Origin: Halothermothrix orenii H 168 | GTDB taxonomy: Bacteria; Bacillota; Halanaerobiia; Halanaerobiales; Halothermotrichaceae | DNA length: 64,000 nucleotides | NCBI RefSeq assembly: GCF_000020485.1 | Contig: NC_011899.1 | Location: forward strand, 2,302,501-2,366,500 | Reading direction: 5' to 3' | Shown here: positions 27,987 to 37,029 of the stretch, one piece after another | Layout: each line of letters starts with the position of its first letter | How positions within the stretch are numbered: position 1 is the first letter of the stretch | The notes under the pieces: generated by a model | Seen by the model: the letters and a program-made list of their open reading frames with translations, nothing else | What the model was told of the DNA's origin: nothing | The model's database searches: none | Translations under genes and position numbers: made by a program

Positions 27987-28021
27987 AAAAAAAAAGAACT
28001 GCAGGTATATCCTACAGTTCT
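27987..28021 (-). terminator. Terminator after the second SPOCS gene
   Basis: An 11-bp stem (AGAACTGTAGG / CCTGCAGTTCT, one G-U pair) is followed on the minus strand by eight or nine T residues. Confidence 0.93.
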
Positions 28022-28030
28022 CGGCTTCTT

Positions 28031-29623
28031 CTAACCTCTGGCATCGATTATTCCTCTGGGGATACAGATCTTCTGCCCGATCTGTAAATTGTGTGGGTCA
28101 ATACCTGGATTAGCCTCCAGTAATGCTTCAACAGTAGTCCGGTAACGTCTAGCTATTTTATACAGGGTATCACCGGGTTGAACAACATATACAACATAGG
28201 ATGGTGGGCATTCATCTTCAACCGCTGGAGAGACCACAACCAGGTCTGTAATAATCTCCAGTTGAACAAATTCGGTAACCTTAACAAACTTGCGTAATAC
28301 AGCTGTAATTTCTGCAGTCCTGGCATTTAAGACATCAAAACTTACCCGCTGAACCGTTACTTCACTGTAAACATTATTGGCAGGTTCTGTTCCGGCAACA
28401 TCCACAAAGTTATCAAAATTAAAGGTACCTTCTACAAAGTGAACCGGCTGCTGGAATTCATCTTCAGGTACATCGGCCACATAAAGGAGTTCTCCCTGAA
28501 TTGTTCCTTCAATCATAACCCCACCGGTTTCAGCCATGGCATTGGCTTCTATCACCCTGGCATTGGCTTCAAGAATCCTTTCAATATCTGGTTTAGCGGC
28601 CGGAATATTTATCCTACCGGTAATAGTTTCATGGACAGTCTGCTCCCCGATAACATCTTCAACCCTTAATAGTTCCCTTTCAACCTCTACCCGGTCACTG
28701 ACGATATCAGTTATAACAGTTACCTGTTTGGGCTCTGTTACTTTTACAAAGAACTGGATAACAACATCAACTTCAACGGTATCTTCATCAATAAAATCAT
28801 AGGAAACCCTGAGAATATTTAAGCTGGGGAACACCGTCATACCCTGTTCGGCACCGGGAACATCAATGGCCTGCGTGAAGTTAAATTCCCCTTCAAGGAA
28901 ATGAACAGGCTGCTGGAATTCGCCTTCAGGAACATCGGCTACATAGAGAACACCGGCTTCAATATTACCGTCTACTACTACCCCTTCTTCAGTCACTTCC
29001 GCAGTCACTTCACCAAGGTCCGCCGTGGCATTCAATATCCTCTGAATAGGTGGTTTGCCCGGTGGTAATTCTACCTGACCGGTAATAACAGCAGTTACAG
29101 TATTTTCACCAATAACATCTTCTATTCTAAGTAATTCTTCAGTAATATTTTCTTCCGGTATTCCGGTAATATCTGTTATAACTCGGATCTGGCGGTATTC
29201 GGTAACCTTAACAAACTTGGTTAAAACTACGGTTATTTCAATAGTTCTTTCATCTATAAGATCATAGGATACCCGTCTAATATTAAGGTCAGTAAATACA
29301 TTCATCCCTGGCTCTGCTTCAGGAAAGTCGACGAAATTAGTAAAACCAAACTGGCCTTCGGTGAAATATACAGGCTGTGGTAAATATGGTTCTTCAACAT
29401 CAGCTACGTAGATGACACCGGCTTCAATATTTCCTGTTATATTAACCCCACCGTCTTCAATATCAGCTTCAACATCCATTAAATTAGCTTTTACATCGAT
29501 GATTCTTAAAATATCCGGTTTTTCAGCTGGAACCTCAATTCTTCCTGTAATGGTCTCGGTTATTGTATCTTCACCAATTACATATTCTACTCTTACTAAT
29601 TCCTCATCAAAATTAATTGCCAA
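28031..29623 (-). CDS. SPOCS (DUF3794) triple-repeat protein with C-terminal LysM
   Basis: The 530-residue protein consists of three highly similar tandem repeats of about 145 residues. Each starts near VIGE(D/N/Q)T with an (I/V)TG(R/Q) segment, contains YVADV, and ends KFVKVTE or FFVKVTE. A LysM domain (YVVQPGDTLYKIARRYRT) follows. The start is TTG at 29623, seven bases after GGAAAGGAGG; an ATG at 29656 overlaps that ribosome site. The repeats are acidic, as expected of a salt-adapted surface protein. It resembles SipL in architecture but with three near-equal SPOCS units. A coat or wall scaffold role is inferred. Confidence 0.87.
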   Translation of the reverse strand: MAINFDEELVRVEYVIGEDTITETITGRIEVPAEKPDILRIIDVKANLMDVEADIEDGGVNITGNIEAGVIYVADVEEPYLPQPVYFTEGQFGFTNFVDFPEAEPGMNVFTDLNIRRVSYDLIDERTIEITVVLTKFVKVTEYRQIRVITDITGIPEENITEELLRIEDVIGENTVTAVITGQVELPPGKPPIQRILNATADLGEVTAEVTEEGVVVDGNIEAGVLYVADVPEGEFQQPVHFLEGEFNFTQAIDVPGAEQGMTVFPSLNILRVSYDFIDEDTVEVDVVIQFFVKVTEPKQVTVITDIVSDRVEVERELLRVEDVIGEQTVHETITGRINIPAAKPDIERILEANARVIEANAMAETGGVMIEGTIQGELLYVADVPEDEFQQPVHFVEGTFNFDNFVDVAGTEPANNVYSEVTVQRVSFDVLNARTAEITAVLRKFVKVTEFVQLEIITDLVVVSPAVEDECPPSYVVYVVQPGDTLYKIARRYRTTVEALLEANPGIDPHNLQIGQKICIPRGIIDARG

Positions 29624-29764
29624 AATAACTCCTCCTTTCCATATATTTATAATCAATTATAATATATGCATTTACACCCAAAATGTGAATAATGCAAGGA
29701 CCCTAATTAATATATATATATTTAGAGTCGAATTTATGATAAATTATTAAGGGAGGTTAATTAT

Positions 29765-30181
29765 ATGCCCTTTGGATATCCTAAAGAAATATTCAAATAC
29801 CCTCCAATACAATATATCCCCCTAAATCTAAACCGCCTTGAGCAGGGAAACTCTCCTTTTAACAGTGAATCTATCAACTTTGAACTTTATACCTACCGGG
29901 AAAAACAACAATTATTAAATAAACTAAGACTTTTAAACATAGATAAAGATTATGATTTTAATCAGGAAGAAATAGCGATACTTGTTTTCAATACAAGGGT
30001 TGATTTAATTAAATACCGCGGTTATGAAGTTATCATGGTGGGAGAAATAATCAAAAACTACTTCCAGTTATTTACCATAACCACCAGGTATTTTTATAAA
30101 GATAGAATTCTTTTCAACCTGTATAACGGTGATACTGCTGAAGTCCTGGACCGGGAAAGCTTTGAATACAACAACCTCTAG
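29765..30181 (+). CDS. Unrecognised 138-residue protein
   Basis: No family is recognised. The protein is rich in Tyr, Asn and Ile, lacks a signal peptide, cysteines and membrane helices, and has a mixed alpha/beta look. A GGGAGG site precedes the ATG, supporting it as a real gene. It is the only plus-strand gene in the SPOCS cluster, divergent from the second SPOCS gene and convergent with the third (stops overlap by four bases). A role in the same structure is possible but unsupported. Confidence 0.65.
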   Translation: MPFGYPKEIFKYPPIQYIPLNLNRLEQGNSPFNSESINFELYTYREKQQLLNKLRLLNIDKDYDFNQEEIAILVFNTRVDLIKYRGYEVIMVGEIIKNYFQLFTITTRYFYKDRILFNLYNGDTAEVLDRESFEYNNL

Positions 30182-31461
30182 GCCTCCTTTTCTTCGACAA
30201 TGTTAAACTGTATCTTTTCAAATACCTTGGCAAATACTTCTATTATTATTTTACAATTTATTATCCCCTTTGATGGATTAAAATGATAATCTATGTAAGC
30301 TGTATTTGCTTCCAGTTCGCTTTCCATCCCTGTTCTCGTCCCGGCCAGATTGATCAGGGTATTAAAGGGAGAGGTTACTGTTTTGATATATTCGATTCCA
30401 TCATTACCGATATAATATATAAATAATTTAATTTCACCATGAGCTACAATTCTGTCTTCAATTAATACCCCTTTAAGAGCTATTATAGTAGGATCCACCC
30501 TGCTTATTTTTCTTATTTTATTCTGGATTGGAATTTCAAGTTGCTTTAATAATTCACCGGTATTTTCACCAATAACCTCTGAGACCATAACCAGAGGTCC
30601 ATCACCAGTAGGTATTTTTAACTGCACCTGTTCCAGTACCATTATATTAAATTCCAGAATGATAACCTCAGTTATCTCCTGGTTTTCTTCGCCTTTGATG
30701 GTATCAGCATGTAGTATATTGTATTCAATATCTGCAGTCATTCCCTGTTCGGCTCCAGCAAAATTTATATTTTCATTAAAGGGGATACTCACCTCCTGAT
30801 GGTGTTTAATACCATCTTCCCCCATATAATAGAGATCACTTTTTACAGTTCCCTGGATAAGGATTCTATTATCCTTTATTTTGTACTCTAATCCCTGTAA
30901 CCGGGTATCTAAATCAAGTAATTTATTAAGCTTAACAGCCAGTTTAGATTTATTTTTTAAGTCCAGTTGATGCTGGGTCTCCCCTACAATTCTTTCGGTC
31001 CTGACAAGGGGCCCCTGGCCGGTTTTTAAGTAAAATTCCTCTCTTTTTAAAACCTTTATAAAAAATTGAACGACTAACTTCTGTTCTATCACCTTTCTAT
31101 CTTCTGTTAGTTCTGACTCTATTTGTTCTATTTCAGGCTCAACAAATAAATTCATACCTGGCCTGGCCCCTGGAACAGGGGTAAATAAATTAAAACCAGT
31201 TGAGTTACTACTCCGATGAATAGCCTTATCTTCTCCAACAAACAGGACTACAGTATCTACATACCCGTTGACCATGACCCTGTCTTTTATAACCTTCGTC
31301 TCCAGGTTAACTATCTCCGTTTTAACATCATTTATGTATTGGGCTTTTACCGGTAGCTGTATCTGAAACATTAAAACCTTCTGGCCTATATTTTCCCCGA
31401 CTACAACCGGCAGTTTAACCGGTTCCCTGGTCATTTCTATCTCTTCCTTTAACTGTGCCAA
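30178..31461 (-). CDS. Third SPOCS (DUF3794) triple-domain protein, no LysM
   Basis: The 427-residue protein has three divergent SPOCS domains (about 1-150, 155-290, 300-420), seen from repeats such as VVVGENIGQ, ERIVGETQ and SEVIGENTGE. Each is followed by an (L/V)(F/Y)Y(M/I/V)G strand and an (A/T)GMxxxxE turn. Unlike its two neighbours it has no LysM domain. I chose the TTG at 31461 because GGAGGTG lies six bases upstream; the ATG at 31476 has no ribosome site. Its start overlaps the end of a small membrane ORF. Confidence 0.82.
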   Translation of the reverse strand: MAQLKEEIEMTREPVKLPVVVGENIGQKVLMFQIQLPVKAQYINDVKTEIVNLETKVIKDRVMVNGYVDTVVLFVGEDKAIHRSSNSTGFNLFTPVPGARPGMNLFVEPEIEQIESELTEDRKVIEQKLVVQFFIKVLKREEFYLKTGQGPLVRTERIVGETQHQLDLKNKSKLAVKLNKLLDLDTRLQGLEYKIKDNRILIQGTVKSDLYYMGEDGIKHHQEVSIPFNENINFAGAEQGMTADIEYNILHADTIKGEENQEITEVIILEFNIMVLEQVQLKIPTGDGPLVMVSEVIGENTGELLKQLEIPIQNKIRKISRVDPTIIALKGVLIEDRIVAHGEIKLFIYYIGNDGIEYIKTVTSPFNTLINLAGTRTGMESELEANTAYIDYHFNPSKGIINCKIIIEVFAKVFEKIQFNIVEEKEA

Positions 31462-31621
31462 ACTCCTCACCTCCATCAGATTTATAGCCAATCCCCCGGG
31501 TCTTCTTCTTTGCACTTCTATACAAAGTAGGGCTCCGGGTCTTGCTCTTATTTTTAATAAGAAAAATAAACCCCATAGTATACCCGGTAATTATAACCAC
31601 GAGTATTATTAATGTATACAA
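31415..31621 (-). CDS. Possible small single-pass membrane protein
   Basis: A TTG at 31621 with GAGGGGGG upstream opens a 68-codon frame. It starts with one hydrophobic helix (LIILVVIITGYTMGFIFLI), then a strongly basic stretch rich in Lys and Arg. The 3' end overlaps the third SPOCS gene by 47 bp. The helix-plus-basic-tail design and the ribosome site support expression. It could deliver a SPOCS protein to a membrane, but that is speculation. Confidence 0.45.
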   Translation of the reverse strand: MYTLIILVVIITGYTMGFIFLIKNKSKTRSPTLYRSAKKKTRGIGYKSDGGEEFGTVKGRDRNDQGTG

Positions 31622-31749
31622 CCGGGGACCCCCCTCTTTACTACCTTCTTGTATATATATTATGGTCTTACACCAGGAGGTGTGATAATTTAACAAAAAA
31701 AATAGTAAACTTATCTCTAATCCACCTTTACCTAAATTCTCCTGAACAT

Positions 31750-31780
31750 AAAAAAATAAGGAGGTTAAACCCTCCTTATT
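31750..31780 (-). terminator. Terminator overlapping the CAP-protein stop codon
   Basis: Perfect 10-bp arms (AATAAGGAGG / CCTCCTTATT) with a 6-base loop are followed on the minus strand by seven T residues. The TAA stop of the CAP gene is inside the stem. Confidence 0.93.
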
Positions 31781-32543
31781 CTGCCGGATTAGTAGTATCA
31801 ATAAATAATTGTACAATAATTAATTTTCCGGAAGGACTCTCTATGACACCAATTCCCGTATTATCAAATCTCTCCTTTAAAATATTATCTTTATGCTCAG
31901 GACTATTAATAAGGTTAATAAAGGCTTCTTCTACGTTATCGGATTTAGCCAGGTTCTCACCAGCCAGGCTATAATCGACCCCGGCCTCTTTCATCATATT
32001 GAAGGGACTCCCGTAAACCGGAGAATTATGCTCAAAATAATCATTCTCCATCATATCACGGGCTTTCAAGCGGGCCAGTTTCACCAGCTTTTTGTCTACC
32101 CTTAATAAACCAAGGCCTTTTTCCTTCCTGTAGTTATTTACCAGCCTCAATAATTTAGTTTCCCTGACATTAAGAACCTTTTCTGAACCGTTAATAACTA
32201 CTTTACTATCTCCTGTCCCAGGTTCAGTTGCCTTCTGATTGACTTCTTCCTTGCTGGTATCACTGTTACCATCTTCAGTTTCATCTGAAGATGGATTGAG
32301 TCCGTTTTTAATAAAAGATGTGATAATATTTTCATTACCACTGTCCCCATCAGAATACCCTGTCATTATATTTATTAGCCAGACCATAACAATCCCTTTT
32401 AAAATGGTTATAAGGCTCCCTTTATGTTCGTCCAGAAAGCCTGCCTCCACTCTTGGTGAGACAATAAAATTAACCAGAAGAAAATTTAAAGTCAAAATTA
32501 ATATTAATAATATATTTAAAGACCGTGACTTTAATAACCTCAC
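31776..32543 (-). CDS. Secreted CAP-domain (SCP/PR1, YkwD-like) protein
   Basis: An N-terminal signal or anchor segment (about 8-35) is followed by an acidic low-complexity linker rich in Asp, Ser and Glu. The CAP domain covers about 130-250 and has LVNNYRKEKGL, ARDMMENDYFEHNSP, AGENLA, and SPEHKDNIL. The His and Glu of the CAP cavity are present. Bacterial CAP proteins are extracellular or spore-associated with unclear activity. I chose the GTG at 32543, five bases after AGGGGGTG; the ATG at 32573 lies right at a TATAAT and lacks a ribosome site. Confidence 0.85.
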   Translation of the reverse strand: MRLLKSRSLNILLILILTLNFLLVNFIVSPRVEAGFLDEHKGSLITILKGIVMVWLINIMTGYSDGDSGNENIITSFIKNGLNPSSDETEDGNSDTSKEEVNQKATEPGTGDSKVVINGSEKVLNVRETKLLRLVNNYRKEKGLGLLRVDKKLVKLARLKARDMMENDYFEHNSPVYGSPFNMMKEAGVDYSLAGENLAKSDNVEEAFINLINSPEHKDNILKERFDNTGIGVIESPSGKLIIVQLFIDTTNPAE

Positions 32544-32665
32544 TAGAACACCCCCTAAAGTCACTTTTGCCATTATTATAACATAAGTAAGTCATGAATA
32601 TCTAATGTAATTAATGGGAAAATAAAAAAACAACTTAGAGGGTGTTATCAATAAAAATATATACT

Positions 32666-33577
32666 TTAATAATACTTTACATTAAATTTTCCGATAGTAG
32701 AGCTGAGCACAACATTAATTTTAACGGGGGCCTTCTCAAAATTAGGAGACTGGAAAATACCCTCCCCTACATTTATTAATCCAGCTCTCAAGAAATTATG
32801 TTTATTTAATAACCCTTCAGTTTTTATCTTAATGGCTGTATTTTCAGGAATATATAGAATTACAGTTCCCACTCCTGACCTTATATTAAGATTACAGTTA
32901 TTATTTCCAGGGTAGATAAAATGAACCCCTGACCATGTATCCAGCTGTAATTCATTTAGATTTAATCCCCTGAAATCCAGGACCAGTTTCCCCATAATTG
33001 CATTTATCTCTACATCAAGGGGTAGACCGGGATTAATTTTAAGCCCCCAGTCACCAACTATACCGGATAAACGCTTTAAACCCCTGGTTCCTCCTAATTT
33101 TACATGACCTGTTGACCCTTTATTGATGTATACTACCCCCGGTCTACCGGTTAAACTCCTAGAGTGTAAACTGTATAACATATCATCCTTATGCAAAGAA
33201 TCAAGATAAAACCTGCCCAGGCCTAAATTAACATCTAATTTGATCTTCCTCAGTAAACGGGTATCTTTATGAAACTCCTGATTTGAGGACTTATAATAAG
33301 AAAATTCAAAGTCATCCGGTATATCTAGATAACCCTCCTGAGCAGCAATAACTATTGATAGCACTATAATTACTGCCAGGACCGGTACCAGCCACCAGAT
33401 AGAGGTATCATTCAGGATAAGGTTAAGGCCTATAAGAATCAGGAAAAGGGGCCACATTTTAAATAAAAGCTGCCATAAACCCCGGTCTATATAACCTATA
33501 GTATTAAAAAAGAGTAAAACCCCGACAATTATTAATAAAACCCCAATCAAGACCTGAGAGCGGGTAGTATTATTCAC
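32666..33577 (-). CDS. LiaF-like membrane protein
   Basis: Residues 1-80 contain about four membrane helices of the LiaI/LiaF type (VLIGVLLIIVGVLLFFN and WPLFLILIGL). The C-terminal half is a beta-rich toastrack-like domain with repeated LDVNLGLGRF, INAIMGKLVLDF and NIRSGVGTVILYIP strands. LiaF-family proteins modulate envelope-stress two-component systems, but no kinase is adjacent. The GTG start follows AAGGGGG and overlaps the pspC-like gene by eight bases, so the two are coupled. Confidence 0.8.
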   Translation of the reverse strand: MNNTTRSQVLIGVLLIIVGVLLFFNTIGYIDRGLWQLLFKMWPLFLILIGLNLILNDTSIWWLVPVLAVIIVLSIVIAAQEGYLDIPDDFEFSYYKSSNQEFHKDTRLLRKIKLDVNLGLGRFYLDSLHKDDMLYSLHSRSLTGRPGVVYINKGSTGHVKLGGTRGLKRLSGIVGDWGLKINPGLPLDVEINAIMGKLVLDFRGLNLNELQLDTWSGVHFIYPGNNNCNLNIRSGVGTVILYIPENTAIKIKTEGLLNKHNFLRAGLINVGEGIFQSPNFEKAPVKINVVLSSTIGKFNVKYY

Positions 33578-33992
33578 TCTCTCTTACCCCCTTAACCACC
33601 AGAGCTAACCCGGTTAAAATTATCAAAACAGGCCAGAAATAATCCCAGTATATCCTGGGGAGCCAGATATCGATTAAAAAAATACAACCAGTTATAATCA
33701 AGAAATACCCAATCAATTTCCGCCTGGCAGGTTGATTATTATTATTTAAATTACCTTTTTTACTGGTATTACCTTTATTCACCCCATCATCCAGAGCACC
33801 TGACGGTTTTAACGGAATTATTACCCAGCCTATTATATAAAATAAGACAACAAGCCTCCAGTTACCAATAATAATGAGTAATAAAAACAAAATCCGGACC
33901 AGGGTGGAATCTATACCAAAATAATCAGATATACCCCCACAAATTCCGGCAATGATATTATCCCGGCGGGACCGATACAGTTTCTGATTCAT
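33570..33992 (-). CDS. PspC-domain membrane protein
   Basis: Residues 1-62 form a PspC domain (KLYRSRRDNIIAGICGGISD, DYFGIDSTLVRILF). A hydrophilic Asn-rich linker precedes two further membrane helices of the LiaI-like type (about 92-135). PspC proteins take part in envelope-stress responses, and the coupled LiaF-like gene supports such a role here. No regulator gene is nearby. Confidence 0.87.
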   Translation of the reverse strand: MNQKLYRSRRDNIIAGICGGISDYFGIDSTLVRILFLLLIIIGNWRLVVLFYIIGWVIIPLKPSGALDDGVNKGNTSKKGNLNNNNQPARRKLIGYFLIITGCIFLIDIWLPRIYWDYFWPVLIILTGLALVVKGVRESE

Positions 33993-34223
33993 AATATATC
34001 ACCCTTTTTTAGTTTAAGCTATTATTCAACCTTTAAAGCCAGATGATGAATAAAAAAATTTCACATTTTAGTTTTTATCTACCCAGTATCCATAATATTA
34101 TCTTTTAAAAATATATATTCGTAAAATTAACTAAGTAGCTCAAGATAGGTAATATAAATTATTAAATTTAAAGCAGGAACCGTAAACCACAGACACTCCA
34201 CCTAAAAAATTTAAAATTAAGTT

Positions 34224-34256
34224 AAAAAAAAGCCATCAGGTGATACTGATGGCTTT
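34224..34256 (-). terminator. Terminator after alpha-glucan phosphorylase gene
   Basis: AAAGCCATCAG / CTGATGGCTTT arms are followed on the minus strand by a run of eight T residues, just after the phosphorylase stop. Confidence 0.93.
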
Positions 34257-34271
34257 GGGAGGGAACTTTTG

Positions 34272-35879
34272 TTAGTTTTGGTACATTTCATCATAATACC
34301 TGCTTACCATCCTTTGAGCAGAGAATTTATCATAGGTTGATTCTATACTGGCCCTCATCATCTGGGCCCATTTTTCCTTATTATCATAATAAGTGGGGAC
34401 TACTTCTTTTAATAGAACATTGTATAGGGCATCAAGATCATGCTGATCCTGGTCTTCTCCTTCATAACCATCACCGAGCTGCCAGCCATTTACCCCATGT
34501 TCACAGGCTTCAGGCCACCAGCCGTCAAGAGTACTTAGATTTAAAGCTCCATTCATGGCTGCCTTCATTCCGGATGTACCACTGGCTTCCAGAGGACGTC
34601 TCGGGTTATTTAACCAGACATCCACACCCCTGGTAAGCATTCTTCCTATTTCAATATTATAATCTTCAAGGAAAACAACACTGTTGGGGTATTTCTCACT
34701 CATCTTCACCAGATCAGCTATAATACCTTTACCGACATCATCGAGGGGATGAGCCTTACCGGAGAATATTATCTGAATTTTACCTTCTTCCAGGTATGGA
34801 CGGATAACCTCAGGTTTCCTGAATATTAAGTTCCCCCTCTTATATGGTGCTGCCCGTCGGGCAAACCCAATGAGAAGAGCTTCAGGATTTAAACGGGTTC
34901 CTGTTTTCTCTTCTACGAAGTCAATTAGTTCTGACTTAATTTCCTGATGAGGTTTTAATAAATCCTCACCATTTTCATAGGCTTTTACAATCCTGTCATC
35001 GACCCACGATTTACGGTGAACCCCGTTAGTTATGGAAACAATCGGGGCTTTATTATCCACATAGGACCACATTTTCCGTGCTGTTTTCCCGTGCAGTTCA
35101 GAAACACCGTTTGCTATCCTTGATAAACGCAGCCCGGCAACAGTCATGTTAAAGGGGCTATCTCCAATTTTAATCATCTGATCCAGAGTTAGACCATTAA
35201 AGGCACCCATGTATTTCATTACTTCAAGCCCGTGGGACTCATTCCCCTCTTTAACAGGGGTATGGGTGGTAAAAATAACTTCCTTCCGGGTTTCTTCCAG
35301 GGCCTCATCAAAGCTCATACCTTTAGCCATTTTTTCATTAATCAACTCGGTACCGGCCAGAACCGGATGACCATCATTGAAGTGGTAGAGATCTACATCT
35401 ATCCCCAGTTTACGTAAAGCCCGGACTCCACCGATCCCCAGGACAATTTCCTGGGCAATCCTTTCTTCTTCAAACCAGCCATAGAGCTGCCCTGTAATCC
35501 ATTTATTTTTGTTTTCAGGCAAATTTGTATCCAGGAGATAAAGAGGCACATTATCATAACGGTCAACTTTCCAGACCTTACAATAAATATCATCATCCCT
35601 GACTTTTACCTTTACCTTGACACCAGTATCCTCTACCAGATCGTATATGTAGTCATTAGTCGGATAAGAATCATATGGCCTGCCATCTTCTCCTATTAAC
35701 TGTCGTGTATAACCCTGTCTCCATAGTATCCCAACTCCAACCATTGGTACATCGAGTTCCCTGGCTGCTTTCAGAATATCTCCGGCCAGTATTCCCAACC
35801 CACCAGCATAAATCCTTAAATCTTCATGTAGACCAAATTCCATACAAAAATAAGCAACTTTAGGTTTCTTTCCTTCCAT
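34272..35879 (-). CDS. Alpha-glucan (glycogen/maltodextrin) phosphorylase, short GT35 form
   Basis: The enzyme releases glucose 1-phosphate from alpha-1,4-glucans with pyridoxal phosphate. Seen are YFCMEFGLHEDLRIYAGGLG at the N-terminus, TTHTPV, NGVHRKSW, FARRAAPYKR, and the PLP-lysine segment SGTSGMKAAMNG. At 535 residues it belongs to the short bacterial alpha-glucan phosphorylases, not the 800-residue glycogen phosphorylases. GGGAGG precedes the ATG. It stands alone between two terminators, so it is probably monocistronic; no glycogen genes are nearby. Confidence 0.92.
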   Translation of the reverse strand: MEGKKPKVAYFCMEFGLHEDLRIYAGGLGILAGDILKAARELDVPMVGVGILWRQGYTRQLIGEDGRPYDSYPTNDYIYDLVEDTGVKVKVKVRDDDIYCKVWKVDRYDNVPLYLLDTNLPENKNKWITGQLYGWFEEERIAQEIVLGIGGVRALRKLGIDVDLYHFNDGHPVLAGTELINEKMAKGMSFDEALEETRKEVIFTTHTPVKEGNESHGLEVMKYMGAFNGLTLDQMIKIGDSPFNMTVAGLRLSRIANGVSELHGKTARKMWSYVDNKAPIVSITNGVHRKSWVDDRIVKAYENGEDLLKPHQEIKSELIDFVEEKTGTRLNPEALLIGFARRAAPYKRGNLIFRKPEVIRPYLEEGKIQIIFSGKAHPLDDVGKGIIADLVKMSEKYPNSVVFLEDYNIEIGRMLTRGVDVWLNNPRRPLEASGTSGMKAAMNGALNLSTLDGWWPEACEHGVNGWQLGDGYEGEDQDQHDLDALYNVLLKEVVPTYYDNKEKWAQMMRASIESTYDKFSAQRMVSRYYDEMYQN

Positions 35880-35992
35880 TAATAAACCTCCCCGAAGTTA
35901 GTATAACGTTTGCATTATTCTTTTACTTTTTTATATTCTCTTTTAATTAAAAAATTCCTTCTTTTCATTAAAAAAATTTAAAAATTAATGGT

Positions 35993-36030
35993 AAAAAATC
36001 GGGGGATTGCTGTAAAACCAGCAATCCCCC
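35993..36030 (-). terminator. Terminator after the opuA operon
   Basis: Perfect 12-bp arms (GGGGGATTGCTG / CAGCAATCCCCC) with a 6-base loop are followed on the minus strand by CGATTTTTT. It lies about 100 bp after the opuAC stop. Confidence 0.9.
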
Positions 36031-36129
36031 TGATATATTTACACTTTTTAGTAAAGTTTTAAATAATTTCATCTGACCTTGCCTGTTAATAATATTTTAT
36101 TTAAAAGAAAACTTATTATAAAGGTATTA

Positions 36130-36987
36130 CTACTTATTTAACCAGCCATCAACTACTTCTCTATTATTTTTTATCCATTCCCGGGCTGCTGTGACCGGTT
36201 TTTTACCATCAGCTATTATTCCCATTAAACTTCCTAACTGTTTACTGCTCATGGAGAAGTTCTCAAGGAAATTAGCAACCCCGGGGGCATCTTCCTCAAA
36301 GCCAGTCCGGGTATAGGTATATAAATTTTCGGCCTGGCCATAAACACCTCTGGGGTCTTTCAAAAACTTCAGGTCAAAGCGGGCAAACTTCCAGTGGGGT
36401 TGCCACCCGGTAACAACTATCCATTCCCCATTATCAATGGCCTTTTTCAGAGCAGCTGCCATGGCCGGACCACTACCTTCAATTAATTCCAGCTCAAGTC
36501 CATATTCCTCTATAGCTTTTCTGGTTTTTTGCATAATACCGGCCCCGGCATCAATTCCAATTATCTTCCCGTCAAATTTGTCCTTATACTGGTTCAGATC
36601 TTCAATTGAATCTATTTCAACATAGGTCGGGACAACCAGTCCGATTCTGGCACCGGTAAAATTCTTTCCAAGTCGGATAATATCATCTTCGAGTTTATTT
36701 ACATATTCACCATGGGTTACCGGAAGCCAGACATCCATAAAGGCATCAATATTACCACTGGCCATCCCCTGAAAAATAGGTCCAACATCGGCCATCACAG
36801 TTTGGACTTCATACCCCAATTCATCTTCTATAATTACTTTGGCCAGATGGGTCATCGCTATTCCTTCTGCCCAGTTTACATAACCTAACTTAATTTTTGT
36901 CTTCCCGGGTTTACTGGTACACCCACTAATTAATAGAAGTAAGCTAAGACTTATAGCAATAAAAATCAATAATCTTTTTTTAAACAT
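36130..36987 (-). CDS. opuAC: Glycine betaine/proline-betaine ABC substrate-binding lipoprotein
   Basis: A signal peptide ends in the lipobox LLISGC, so the protein is anchored outside the membrane. The body is an OpuAC-type periplasmic-binding fold (KIKLGYVNWAEGIAMTHL, DAFMDVWLPVTHGEY, VTGWQPHWKF). Trp residues in these segments are candidates for the aromatic cage that holds the quaternary amine. It is the last gene of opuAA-AB-AC and supports growth at high salt by importing compatible solute. Confidence 0.93.
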   Translation of the reverse strand: MFKKRLLIFIAISLSLLLLISGCTSKPGKTKIKLGYVNWAEGIAMTHLAKVIIEDELGYEVQTVMADVGPIFQGMASGNIDAFMDVWLPVTHGEYVNKLEDDIIRLGKNFTGARIGLVVPTYVEIDSIEDLNQYKDKFDGKIIGIDAGAGIMQKTRKAIEEYGLELELIEGSGPAMAAALKKAIDNGEWIVVTGWQPHWKFARFDLKFLKDPRGVYGQAENLYTYTRTGFEEDAPGVANFLENFSMSSKQLGSLMGIIADGKKPVTAAREWIKNNREVVDGWLNK

Positions 36988-37029
36988 TTCTTATACCTCC
37001 TTATGTTCTTATCGTTTTTTTTAACTCCC

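Noticed and set aside
31622-31816. 133-residue version of the small membrane protein starting at 31816
   Set aside because: The upstream part overlaps the CAP gene end and terminator and has no ribosome site; the TTG at 31621 is better supported.
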